NCBI GenBank assembly: GCA_016195045.1
Contig: JACQAJ010000065.1
Coordinates: 1 to 5,189, forward strand
Direction: 5' to 3'
Length of the DNA: 5,189 bases
DNA from: Candidatus Azambacteria bacterium
GTDB lineage: Bacteria > Patescibacteriota > Minisyncoccia > GWC2-36-17 > JACQAJ01
Below are positions 1 through 5,061 of this stretch, piece by piece (within the stretch, counting starts at the first letter, position 1; each line of letters begins with the position of its first letter). The translations under genes were made by a program, and so were the position numbers. A model generated the notes under the pieces. That model saw only the letters and a list, made by a program, of their open reading frames with translations. It was not told the origin of the DNA and did not search any database.

Positions 1-41
1 CTCCTTAACAGGGAGCTGCGCTACCATTGCGCTACACCGGA
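1..41 (-). tRNA. tRNA-Asn (GUU), 5' part only
   Basis: This is the 5' half of an asparagine tRNA read on the minus strand and cut by the window edge. Reading from position 41 leftwards: a 7-nt acceptor strand TCCGGTG, the linker TA, a D-stem GCGC with loop AATGGTA and closing GCGC, then the anticodon stem GCTCC, loop CTGTTAA (anticodon GTT, Asn) and the start of the pairing strand GGAG. The variable loop, T-arm and 3' acceptor strand lie outside the window. It lies downstream of rpoD in the same orientation but has its own promoter. Confidence 0.93.
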
Positions 42-52
42 ATAGTCTTTCT

Positions 53-80
53 ATTATAGATATGTAATCTAATAAATCAA
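53..80 (-). promoter_or_regulatory. Promoter of the tRNA-Asn gene
   Basis: On the minus strand a TTGATT -35-like hexamer (75-80) is followed after 16 nt by a perfect TATAAT -10 (53-58). The -10 ends 11 nt before the first base of the tRNA, so a transcript would begin a few bases upstream of the mature 5' end and need only RNase P trimming. An inverted repeat overlaps the -35 element. Confidence 0.7.
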
Positions 81-97
81 TCCTAAGACTGATTTAT
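72..97. repeat. 8-bp perfect inverted repeat over the tRNA promoter -35
   Basis: ATAAATCA (72-79) and TGATTTAT (90-97) are perfect inverted copies separated by 10 nt. The left arm covers most of the -35 hexamer of the tRNA-Asn promoter. It could be an operator for a dimeric regulator or simply an AT-rich hairpin; there is no U-tract, so it is not a convincing terminator. The repeat is directly visible; the role is a guess. Confidence 0.4.
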
Positions 98-129
98 GGT
101 ACAAATTGTAAATACTTTTATCTATGATC

Positions 130-173
130 AAAAAATAAATTAGAGATTCAAGATTTCTCTCGCATCAGGATGC
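130..173 (-). terminator. Weak candidate terminator downstream of rpoD
   Basis: On the minus strand, after the rpoD stop, a short hairpin GCAT-CCTG-ATGC (162-173) is followed by AGAGA...TCTCT (142-160) and then the AT-rich tract AATTTATTTTTT (130-141). The stems are only 4-5 bp and poor in G/C, so termination would be leaky. No better terminator is visible between rpoD and the tRNA gene. The rest of the 42-245 spacer holds only the tRNA promoter. Confidence 0.35.
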
Positions 174-245
174 AGTCAAAATAACAAAAGTGAACAAGTT
201 TAAAAAATTGATCATTGGATATTTCATTAAAAATTAGAAATTCTT

Positions 246-1439
246 TTAGTAGTATCCCTTTAATTTCGCCAATTTACGATGTTGACGAATTTTTTCGATA
301 GTTTTAAATTCAATTTGTCTGATTCGCTCCCGAGTCACAGAAAATTCTTTACCTACCTCTTCGAGAGTATGAGTAATCCCATCTTTTAGACCAAACCGCA
401 TTTCTAAGATTTTCTGTTCTCGGTCCGACAAATCAGACATGATTTCATTTAAATAATCCTTGAGAAGGCCGCGACCGGCTGATTGAGAAGGCGAAATTTC
501 TTTTTCATCTTCAATAAACTCACCTAGAGTAGCTTCTTCATCATCACCGCCAATAGGTGATTCCAATGACAAAGTTTCTTGTGAAATCTTGATAATATTT
601 CTCACCTTTTCAATTTCTAAATTCATCTCTTGAGAGATTTCTTCTGGCAACGGCTCTCTACCTAATTCCTGATTAAGTTTTCTTTTGGCTTTAGTATACT
701 TAGAAATTGTTTCAATCATATGGACAGGAATTCTGATGGTCCGCGCTTGATCAGCTAGAGCCCGAGTAACAGCCTGACGAATCCACCAAGTCGCGTAAGT
801 AGAAAATTTAAAACCTCGTTTATAATCAAATTTCTCGACTGCCTTAAAAAGACCCATATTCCCCTCTTGAATTAAATCGAGCATAGTTAAATGAGGAGAA
901 CGATTGGCATATTTTTTCGCAATTGAAACAACCAAGCGAAGATTGGATCTAATTAATTTTTGACGCGATTCTTCATCGCCTTCTAAAATTTTCTTAGCTA
1001 AATCTTTTTCTTCCTGAGCTCTAATTAACGGGAAAGTCCCAATTTCTTTTAAATACATTTGTGCAGAATCCTGAACCACATTATAATTTCCTAAATCTTC
1101 CAGTTCTTTTTTGGTGGGACTGGAAAGATCAAGAAAATCCGGCGTCTCAACTAATTGAATATTGGCATTGGCTAAATCAGAATAAAGTTTTTCTACCAAA
1201 GGAATATCCTTTTCAAAATCTGGAATCGAATATTGAATTTCACCATAAGTAATAAAGCCTCGCTTTCTAGAGTTATTGATTAAATCACTGATTGTCGCTG
1301 TGTAATCTTTCTTTTCTTCTTTTTTATCATCCCTATCATTCTTCTTGTCAGTCTTTGTGATCTTAACCTTCTTTAAGTTTTTAAGTTTTTCTTTTTTAGA
1401 ACCAATTTTTTTCAAATCTAATTTTTTAGTTTTTTTCAT
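246..1439 (-). CDS. rpoD: RNA polymerase primary sigma factor, RpoD/SigA family
   Basis: This is the principal sigma-70 subunit, which directs core RNA polymerase to -35/-10 promoters. The 397-residue product has a lysine-rich N-terminal tail (1-45), a region 1.1-like segment (about 47-100, with KRGFITYGEI), region 1.2 (about 123-155, DSAQMYLKEIG), region 2 (161-240) including LDLIQEGNMGLFKAVEKFD and the -10 melting/recognition block STYATWWIRQAVTRALADQ ending RTIRIPVH, region 3 (241-315) and region 4 (about 326-397) with the -35-binding helix-turn-helix around VTRERIRQIE. All hallmarks of an essential group 1 sigma factor are intact, and a region 1.1 argues against an alternative sigma. The chosen ATG at 1439 is the first in frame. 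It has no Shine-Dalgarno site but lies 5 nt after a TATAAC box. It follows dnaG in the same orientation, recalling the common dnaG-rpoD pairing, although a 496-nt spacer intervenes. Confidence 0.97.
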   Translation of the reverse strand: MKKTKKLDLKKIGSKKEKLKNLKKVKITKTDKKNDRDDKKEEKKDYTATISDLINNSRKRGFITYGEIQYSIPDFEKDIPLVEKLYSDLANANIQLVETPDFLDLSSPTKKELEDLGNYNVVQDSAQMYLKEIGTFPLIRAQEEKDLAKKILEGDEESRQKLIRSNLRLVVSIAKKYANRSPHLTMLDLIQEGNMGLFKAVEKFDYKRGFKFSTYATWWIRQAVTRALADQARTIRIPVHMIETISKYTKAKRKLNQELGREPLPEEISQEMNLEIEKVRNIIKISQETLSLESPIGGDDEEATLGEFIEDEKEISPSQSAGRGLLKDYLNEIMSDLSDREQKILEMRFGLKDGITHTLEEVGKEFSVTRERIRQIEFKTIEKIRQHRKLAKLKGYY

Positions 1440-1444
1440 GAGAA

Positions 1445-1450
1445 GTTATA
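1445..1450 (-). promoter_or_regulatory. Candidate -10 box immediately upstream of rpoD
   Basis: The minus strand reads TATAAC, then TTCTC, then the rpoD ATG. If this is a real -10, transcription would start at or within a base or two of the start codon, giving a leaderless mRNA. That would fit the absence of any AGGAGG-like site before the ATG. No good -35 hexamer is visible at 16-18 nt (only a T-rich tract), so support is limited. A second perfect TATAAT on this strand (1736-1741) lies about 300 nt upstream and could instead give a long leader. Confidence 0.35.
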
Positions 1451-1763
1451 TGACTGTCACTTTAACGAAAAAAGAAAAATCCTACAGATTGAATTATTTT
1501 TATTATCTGACTAGCAATATATCTCTGAGATTTTTGAAACATAACTCAAAGACAGCAATTGAAAAATTAGAAAGTGTGAAAAATTTCTCAGAAAAAATAA
1601 GTTTTTCTTTCTCGGCAGTTCTATTTACCACATGAAGTTTAATAGCAGCTTTTTGTTATAACTCTTATCCTAAATTAACGTCTCTGTACAGTAAGAGTCT
1701 CGGTGAAGCGATCGCAACTTCTAACAAAATTCATGATTATATAATACTATTTTTAACAGAATT

Positions 1764-1850
1764 TTACAATAGCAGTTTTAGTAACTCCTCGCACTCATTA
1801 AAGAACTTTCTCTCATACCGGGTGTGGGGGTTACCAGTTTTATAAAACAT
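1764..1850 (-). CDS. Possible 28-residue small protein, unrecognised
   Basis: A short ORF (MFYKTGNPHTRYERKF..., ending ELLKLLL) starts at an ATG preceded by GGGAGGAG with about 4 nt between, the best Shine-Dalgarno-like sequence in the window. The genes with clear families (rpoD, dnaG, the STAS and ATPase genes) lack such a site, so this one is conspicuous. The product is charged with a leucine-rich end; I recognise no family. It lies almost wholly over the 1781-1834 hairpin, so the sequence may be shaped by RNA structure instead of coding. It could be a leader peptide, the remnant of a gene, or chance. Only conservation in relatives would settle this. Confidence 0.22.
   Translation of the reverse strand: MFYKTGNPHTRYERKFFNECEELLKLLL
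1781..1834 (+). other. 15-bp imperfect hairpin in the dnaG-rpoD spacer
   Basis: The strand 1781-1796 (GTAACTCCTCGCACTC) pairs with 1820-1834 (GGGTGTGGGGGTTAC) as 15 base pairs with one bulged T and a 23-nt loop. Three pairs are G-U when read on the plus strand; on the minus strand the same positions are A-C mismatches. If the structure is selected, the bias suggests a plus-strand transcript, antisense to the dnaG-rpoD direction. No T-tract follows, so it is not a terminator. A 12-nt palindrome GTTTTATAAAAC lies just to the right (1837-1848). No RNA family is recognised. Confidence 0.4.
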
Positions 1851-1935
1851 TCCGCTCCTCCCGCGTCAAAATACGATCAGCTGACAATAACAAATTTAGA
1901 TTAATTTGAAATGTAAAATTCAAAATCTAAAATTC

Positions 1936-3522
1936 CTAATATTTCTCATTCAAGACCCGTGTCAACTCTTTGCTTAAAAAATGAAAACGATCAATTAAAC
2001 TAACGTCAATTTCGTTAGTTGATTCGCTCTGTTTCATATCTAGACTAAGTTGGTTTAAATTGTCTCTCAAAAATTGGGTCTTCAAATCTCTTAAGCAGAT
2101 TTTAATTTCTTTATTAATATCCTCGATTTCATGACCAGCTGATTCATTCTCCAGGAAAAGATAGTCTAAATATTTATTTAAATCTTCTGAAAGTTTTTCT
2201 TTTAGAGAGCTAATTGCCGAAGTTTCATCTTTAAGATTGATTATTGCTTCAAAAACTAGATAAAGTCTGGGCTGGTGTTCGGCCTCACTCAAGAAGTGAT
2301 GCTGATGAATTAAAGAGATTTGAGTTGGATCCTTGATCAATAAATAAAGTAGTCGTTCACTCAACAATTCTTTTCGATTTTTTGTCTTAATATCTTGAGC
2401 CACAACCGTCATGTTCGCATTATATGATTGTTCATTTTTAATATTTTTTAACTCATTAATCAGATGTTCCTCGCTAATTCCTAATTTTAAAGAAAGCTCG
2501 GCTAACCAATGAGCCATCTCAATATTATTAGGAATCTTTTTAATTTCTTTTAAGAGTAAATTAGCTGCTTTCTTTTTTCCCTCTAAATTACTGACATCAT
2601 TTTTTTTAAGAACGGTGGCAAAATGATGTTCCATAATCGATTTCGCTTCCTTAATCATTGCCAGCCAAGCCTGATCCCCTTTCTCAACAATAAAATCAGC
2701 AGGGTCTTTGGCTTCCGTTAAAATAATCTTAACATTGAAACCGGCGGCTAACGCCAAATCAATCCCTCGATTAATCGCCAAAATTCCCGCCTCATCACTA
2801 TCATAAGCAAAGACAAGATTATCGGTATATCTCTTAATAATACTTAGTTGCTGATTAGTGAGCGCCGTTCCCGAAGTGGCTACAGTATTTTTGGCGCCGG
2901 CCTGATGAGACATAATAAGATCCATCTGCCCCTCAACTAAAAGACAGTAATCCAATTTTTTAATTTCGAATCGCGCTTTATCAAGACCAAACAATAAATA
3001 ACCCTTTTTAAAAATTAAAGTCTCGGGCGTGTTGACGTATTTACCACCCTGATCGAGACCTTCACCGAAAATTCTCCCCGTAAAACCCACGACCTTACTA
3101 TTAATATCTAAAATTGGAAACATAATTCGATTGCGGAAACGATCGTAGTAACTAGGTTGTAGGTTGTAGGTGGTAGGTGGTAGGTTTTTTTCTTTCTTGA
3201 TAATCAGGCCGGCTTTTTCCACCTCTTCGTCTTTATAGCCTTTTAATCGCAAATGATCGGCGAGACTCCGCCATTCATCTTTAGCAAAACCAATCCGAAA
3301 TTCCGAAATAGTTTCTGGTCTCAATCCTCTCTTATTAAGATAATTGTTAACCTGGCTATTATTTTTTAATTGGTCTTGAAAAAATTTAACTGCCTCTTCG
3401 TTAATTTGTAACAAGACTTCTCTTTCTGATTTAGTTTTATAATCTTCGGAACTAATTTTTACCCCCGCCTTATCAGCTAAAAATCTCAAAGACTCCAAAA
3501 AATCCATCCCCTCAATTTTCAT
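1936..3522 (-). CDS. dnaG: DNA primase DnaG, zinc-binding domain missing
   Basis: Primase makes RNA primers for DNA replication. The 528-residue ORF begins at MKIEGMDF, which in intact DnaG proteins follows the zinc ribbon. It keeps the RNA polymerase core (YLNKRGLRPE...IGFA near 61-80; YYDRFRNRIMFPI at 125-137; FTGR at 147-150), the Toprim metal-binding motifs (EGQMD at 197-201, DSDEAG at 241-246, KDPADF at 272-277) and a C-terminal helicase-interaction-like region (about 375-528). The true N-terminus is encoded upstream (3548-3646) in another frame, with most of the CHC2 zinc ribbon deleted. In this reading frame a TGA lies upstream and no ATG sits between it and 3522, so this ATG is the only normal start. 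It has at best a poorly spaced GAGGGCGGAG upstream. Residues 113-124 (NLPPTTYNLQPS) come from a 7-nt tandem repeat. Without the zinc domain, template recognition and priming should be impaired, so this is either a decayed copy, a diverged protein or a sequence/assembly deletion. Confidence 0.9.
   Translation of the reverse strand: MKIEGMDFLESLRFLADKAGVKISSEDYKTKSEREVLLQINEEAVKFFQDQLKNNSQVNNYLNKRGLRPETISEFRIGFAKDEWRSLADHLRLKGYKDEEVEKAGLIIKKEKNLPPTTYNLQPSYYDRFRNRIMFPILDINSKVVGFTGRIFGEGLDQGGKYVNTPETLIFKKGYLLFGLDKARFEIKKLDYCLLVEGQMDLIMSHQAGAKNTVATSGTALTNQQLSIIKRYTDNLVFAYDSDEAGILAINRGIDLALAAGFNVKIILTEAKDPADFIVEKGDQAWLAMIKEAKSIMEHHFATVLKKNDVSNLEGKKKAANLLLKEIKKIPNNIEMAHWLAELSLKLGISEEHLINELKNIKNEQSYNANMTVVAQDIKTKNRKELLSERLLYLLIKDPTQISLIHQHHFLSEAEHQPRLYLVFEAIINLKDETSAISSLKEKLSEDLNKYLDYLFLENESAGHEIEDINKEIKICLRDLKTQFLRDNLNQLSLDMKQSESTNEIDVSLIDRFHFLSKELTRVLNEKY
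3155..3189. repeat. 7-nt tandem repeat inside dnaG
   Basis: On the plus strand the units are GGTTGTA, GGTTGTA, GGTGGTA, GGTGGTA and a decayed GGTTTTT; a degenerate unit GTAACTA lies just before. Read on the minus strand in the dnaG frame it gives the low-complexity segment NLPPTTYNLQPS between KKEK and YYDRFRNRI. Most DnaG proteins have only a short connection there. A 7-nt unit cycles through all three frames, so only certain copy numbers keep the gene open. A related array lies about 480 nt away. Confidence 0.85.
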
Positions 3523-3547
3523 GGCAAATTTAAAAATATCTCCGCCC

Positions 3548-3646
3548 TCACCACAAATTCGCTCCCGCTTTTTGGACTTTCACATAACCAGAAATAAATT
3601 CTACTACATCAAGTTTTAATTTAATTTCTTCAACAGGAGAAAACAT
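3548..3646 (-). pseudogene. dnaG: N-terminal fragment of dnaG, cut by out-of-frame deletion
   Basis: From an ATG at 3646 the minus strand encodes MFSPVEEIKLKLDVVEFISG followed by YVKVQKAGAN. This is the typical start of bacterial DnaG, with the conserved stretch before the zinc ribbon. The frame then runs L-W and stops at TGA (3548-3550). Shifting by one base just before the stop restores CGEGGDIFKFAMKIEG, the end of the zinc ribbon, leading straight into the 3522 ORF. The intervening CPFH...WHCFG part, about 28 residues in relatives, is absent, including three of the four usual zinc ligands. The arithmetic fits loss of about 83 nt (uncertain by a few), not a multiple of three. The fragment starts 22 nt after the STAS gene, as expected of an operonic dnaG. 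Confidence 0.85.
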
Positions 3647-3653
3647 AAAATTA

Positions 3654-3681
3654 GTTTGTAGGTTGTAGTTAGTAGTTAGTA
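3654..3681. repeat. 7-nt tandem repeat between the STAS gene and dnaG
   Basis: Four units on the plus strand: GTTTGTA, GGTTGTA, GTTAGTA, GTTAGTA. The consensus GKTNGTA matches the array inside dnaG and shares the exact unit GGTTGTA. The array covers the stop codon and last few codons (STNY) of the STAS-like gene and runs to within 8 nt of the dnaG N-terminal ATG, occupying the place of a ribosome-binding site. Confidence 0.8.
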
Positions 3682-3965
3682 GAACTATTTAAATTCAAAC
3701 CAGAGAATTCAGTCAGCGTCTTTAAGGTTTCTTGAACAGTTAAATTACTGGTATTTTTAAAATCAACAATATAGTCTTTGGCTAAAGGTATAAGGACTTC
3801 ATCAGCCCATGATGGCGTGAGGACTTTTATTCCAGAAAAATCGATTATGATTCGTTCGTCTTTGGCCACATCCTTAAGGAGATAAGCAGACATCGCTAAA
3901 TAAGCTTCTCGGCCAGCCGGTCGAGAAATTAAAACATCGCCAAATTTTTTTAATTCTATTATCAT
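3669..3965 (-). CDS. STAS-like domain protein (DUF4325 type)
   Basis: A 98-residue protein with one STAS-like domain. A short N-terminal strand segment (FGDVLISRPAGREAYLAMSA) is followed by the central strand and helix IIIDFSGIKVLTPSWADEVL (39-58). This matches the DUF4325 pattern of a DFSGV-type strand followed by a Ser/Thr-containing turn. Aligned by eye to SpoIIAA-like antagonists, Ser52 in TPSWADE falls where the phosphorylated serine of the DSSG motif sits; this is inference. Its ATG is 1 nt after the stop of the HATPase gene and has no Shine-Dalgarno site, so translation is probably coupled. The pair suggests a kinase-antagonist switch. The last residues (STNY) are encoded by the tandem repeat at 3654-3681, so the C-terminus may have been altered by repeat insertion. 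The ligand or partner is unknown. Confidence 0.78.
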   Translation of the reverse strand: MIIELKKFGDVLISRPAGREAYLAMSAYLLKDVAKDERIIIDFSGIKVLTPSWADEVLIPLAKDYIVDFKNTSNLTVQETLKTLTEFSGLNLNSSTNY

Positions 3966-3966
3966 A

Positions 3967-4554
3967 TTAATTAAAGGTAGCAGAAATGACCGCCAAACAG
4001 CCCTGTATTTTTTCTACGGTACTGATTTTAATTATCTCGTTTAATTCCGCCTGAACTACCCCTGACCTAAAAAGCAAATGCATATTTGTTTTTTTAATAC
4101 TCTCCTTCACAAATTTTAATCCATTGCCACGATTTTCTGGCGCCCGACCAGATATTTTCTCATTGAATGCCACCCAAAGAGCCTCCGCATCAGTTTCTAA
4201 TTCTGGTTTTACTCTTTTGAGGGTAGCAAAAACTCCATTACCACGATCAGCTAAAACAATTTTTAGATTATTATCATTTATTTCATAGGCAAAAAATATA
4301 CCCATGACATCAGGCCAATTTCCTAAATTATGATCGAAAGAATTATTACCAATTTCACCCGCAATCGCCGAGACCAGATAAATAGAATCTTCCGGAATTT
4401 TTGTATTAGCCAACAACCAAGTAATCATCTTATTTAGTTGTATAACAAAAATATCTCGTGTCTCACAATAATTTTTCTCTTCAATGACTAAGGCTTCTTT
4501 AGAGATTTGATCATTAGTAACCCACTGAAACGCTTTTTTAATAATCTCAAACAT
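3967..4554 (-). CDS. GHKL/HATPase-domain ATP-binding protein, anti-sigma kinase-like
   Basis: A 195-residue soluble protein with a histidine-kinase-like ATPase fold and no dimerisation/phosphoacceptor domain or membrane segment. Visible ATP-site motifs: an N-box GEIGNNSFDH (66-75, with Glu67 and Asn71), a G1 box LADRGNGV (101-108, DxGxG) and a G2 region GRAPENRGNGL (136-146). About 60 residues precede the N-box, and a short tail (IIKISTVEKIQGCLAVISAT) follows. This architecture and the tightly linked STAS-like gene recall SpoIIAB/RsbW serine kinases and their antagonists, but HATPase plus DUF4325 pairs are less well characterised and kinase activity is unproven. It is the first gene after a terminator and has its own candidate extended -10 promoter with almost no leader. 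The ATG at 4554 is the first in frame and has no Shine-Dalgarno site. Confidence 0.8.
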   Translation of the reverse strand: MFEIIKKAFQWVTNDQISKEALVIEEKNYCETRDIFVIQLNKMITWLLANTKIPEDSIYLVSAIAGEIGNNSFDHNLGNWPDVMGIFFAYEINDNNLKIVLADRGNGVFATLKRVKPELETDAEALWVAFNEKISGRAPENRGNGLKFVKESIKKTNMHLLFRSGVVQAELNEIIKISTVEKIQGCLAVISATFN

Positions 4555-4560
4555 ATTTAT

Positions 4561-4589
4561 AGTGTATCAGTAAATAAACAAAAAATGAA
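4561..4589 (-). promoter_or_regulatory. Candidate promoter of the HATPase-STAS genes
   Basis: On the minus strand an extended -10 TGATACACT (4561-4569) lies 6 nt before the ATG at 4554, with a weak -35-like TTCATT (4584-4589) after a 17-nt spacer. Transcription would begin at or next to the start codon, implying a leaderless message. This agrees with the missing ribosome-binding site. The hexamers are imperfect, so the call is tentative. Confidence 0.4.
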
Positions 4590-4609
4590 GACACAAAAAA
4601 AATAAAGAC

Positions 4610-4633
4610 AAAAAAAGCCGCCAGCACGGCGAC
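4610..4633 (-). terminator. Intrinsic terminator of the non-coding RNA
   Basis: On the minus strand GTCGCC (4628-4633) pairs with GGCGGC (4617-4622) around a 5-nt loop GTGCT. A run of seven T follows (4610-4616). This is a textbook Rho-independent terminator. It ends the transcript from the 5020-5047 promoter and insulates the HATPase gene, whose ATG lies 56 nt further on. Confidence 0.85.
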
Positions 4634-4661
4634 TAAGATAGAAAAAATAATTATTTTGGCA

Positions 4662-4689
4662 CCCGCACGTCTCTAGAAGATCGTGCGGG
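4662..4689 (-). other. Strong GC hairpin near the 3' end of the RNA
   Basis: On the minus strand CCCGCACG (4682-4689) pairs perfectly with CGTGCGGG (4662-4669); TCT/AGA can extend the stem inside, with a bulged A. It is followed by TGCC and the palindrome AAAATAATTATTTT, not by a direct T-run. It is therefore more likely a 3' structural or stability element of the RNA than the terminator itself, which lies 30 nt on. Confidence 0.7.
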
Positions 4690-5019
4690 GCTTGTTACTA
4701 TTCGATTTTTACATAAGAAGAGCAGATGGTTTACAAAATTAAGCACTTTAGGTGCTCAAATGGAATGACCCCTTTTAAATTACGGCAAAACCAACATCAG
4801 TTGGTCTTGGCAAACCATTCCATACTCCTCTTAGGCAGCGCTCCGAACTTTCTGAAGCGACTTTTCTTGTGCCATCGACTCCGCGATCGATGACAATTGA
4901 CCCCGTAATTCGCGGAGGGGGGTGTTACGTATGTTTCTGGTCGATCTTGTTTCAATCCCCTTGAACGGGTCAAACCCACAAAGGGCTGCCTTTTCAGACT
5001 GTCGACCAAGAACACGATA

Positions 5020-5047
5020 ATTATAAACCGTCAAAATTTTTTGTCAA
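5020..5047 (-). promoter_or_regulatory. Consensus sigma-70 promoter of the non-coding RNA
   Basis: On the minus strand a perfect TTGACA (5042-5047) and a perfect TATAAT (5020-5025) are separated by 16 nt. This is the strongest promoter in the window, as expected for an abundant stable RNA. The predicted start is near 5013. There is no good ribosome-binding site or long credible ORF downstream. Confidence 0.85.
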
Positions 5048-5061
5048 TACGCTATAGCTAA

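Larger units (their letters stand above)
1440..1935. other. dnaG-rpoD spacer, no recognised gene
   Basis: This 496-nt AT-rich stretch separates dnaG from rpoD. It holds a strong imperfect hairpin (1781-1834), a 28-codon ORF with an unusually good Shine-Dalgarno site (1764-1850), a 10-nt palindrome ATTATATAAT (1736-1745) that offers a TATAAT box on both strands, an inverted pair ACTCTTA/TAAGAGT about 24 nt apart around 1662-1700, and the rpoD promoter region. The 61-codon plus-strand ORF from 1450 to 1635 has no supporting features, and I treat it as chance. I see no intrinsic terminator after dnaG, so read-through into rpoD is possible. Confidence 0.5.
4610..5013 (-). ncRNA. Structured non-coding RNA of about 400 nt, family not recognised
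   Basis: A strong promoter and a terminator bracket a stretch with little coding potential and dense complementarity. In 5'-3' order (minus strand): TTGGTCGA (5002-5009) pairs with TCGACCAG (4937-4944), enclosing CCCTTTG (4979-4985) with CAAGGGG (4957-4963) and the hairpin GGGTTTGACCC (4967-4977). A possible H-type pseudoknot follows: CCCC (4918-4922) with GGGG (4901-4904), and CTCCGCGA (4910-4917) with TCGCGGAG (4879-4886). Then comes a short open frame (4831-4875). A second possible pseudoknot pairs ATGGA (4819-4823) with TCCAT (4760-4764) and ATGGTTT (4812-4818) with AAACCAT (4726-4732), enclosing hairpins at 4787-4808 and 4742-4756. The GC hairpin at 4662-4689 and the terminator complete it. 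The RNase P GAGGAAAGUCC core, the SRP loop, and a tmRNA T-arm with GGATTCGAC were sought and not found. Size and pseudoknots recall tmRNA, but the tRNA-like part is missing. It could also be a leader of the HATPase operon. Confidence 0.6.

Noticed and set aside
161..180. Degenerate interspersed repeat resembling the TCATTCTGAGCG-type element seen in many bacterial genomes
   Set aside because: The similarity is by memory only, over a short stretch, and no second copy is visible in the window.
1061..1252. 63-codon plus-strand ORF
   Set aside because: It lies wholly antisense to well-conserved rpoD codons and has no family resemblance or ribosome-binding site.
1345..1635. 96-codon plus-strand ORF running out of rpoD into the spacer
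   Set aside because: Its first third is antisense to the lysine-rich rpoD start (hence runs of Phe/Leu). The rest, from an ATG at 1450, is low-complexity AT-rich sequence with no start signal or recognisable domain.
3548..3550. TGA read as an amino acid (as in some CPR lineages) to rescue dnaG
   Set aside because: Reading through this TGA stays in the wrong frame and does not restore the zinc ribbon; the coding DNA itself is missing. The other genes with visible ends use TAA or TAG, which does not test the idea, but recoding could not repair this gene.
4610..5013. RNase P RNA, SRP RNA or 6S RNA
   Set aside because: The RNase P GAGGAAAGUCC and ACAGAA-type cores, the SRP GGAAG-type loop region and the long 6S-type duplex closing 5' to 3' ends were not found on either strand.
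4797..5034. Two overlapping minus-strand ORFs of 72 and 67 codons
   Set aside because: They overlap each other in different frames within the structured RNA, have no ribosome-binding site and no recognisable protein features. The start of the 67-codon one overlaps the RNA promoter.
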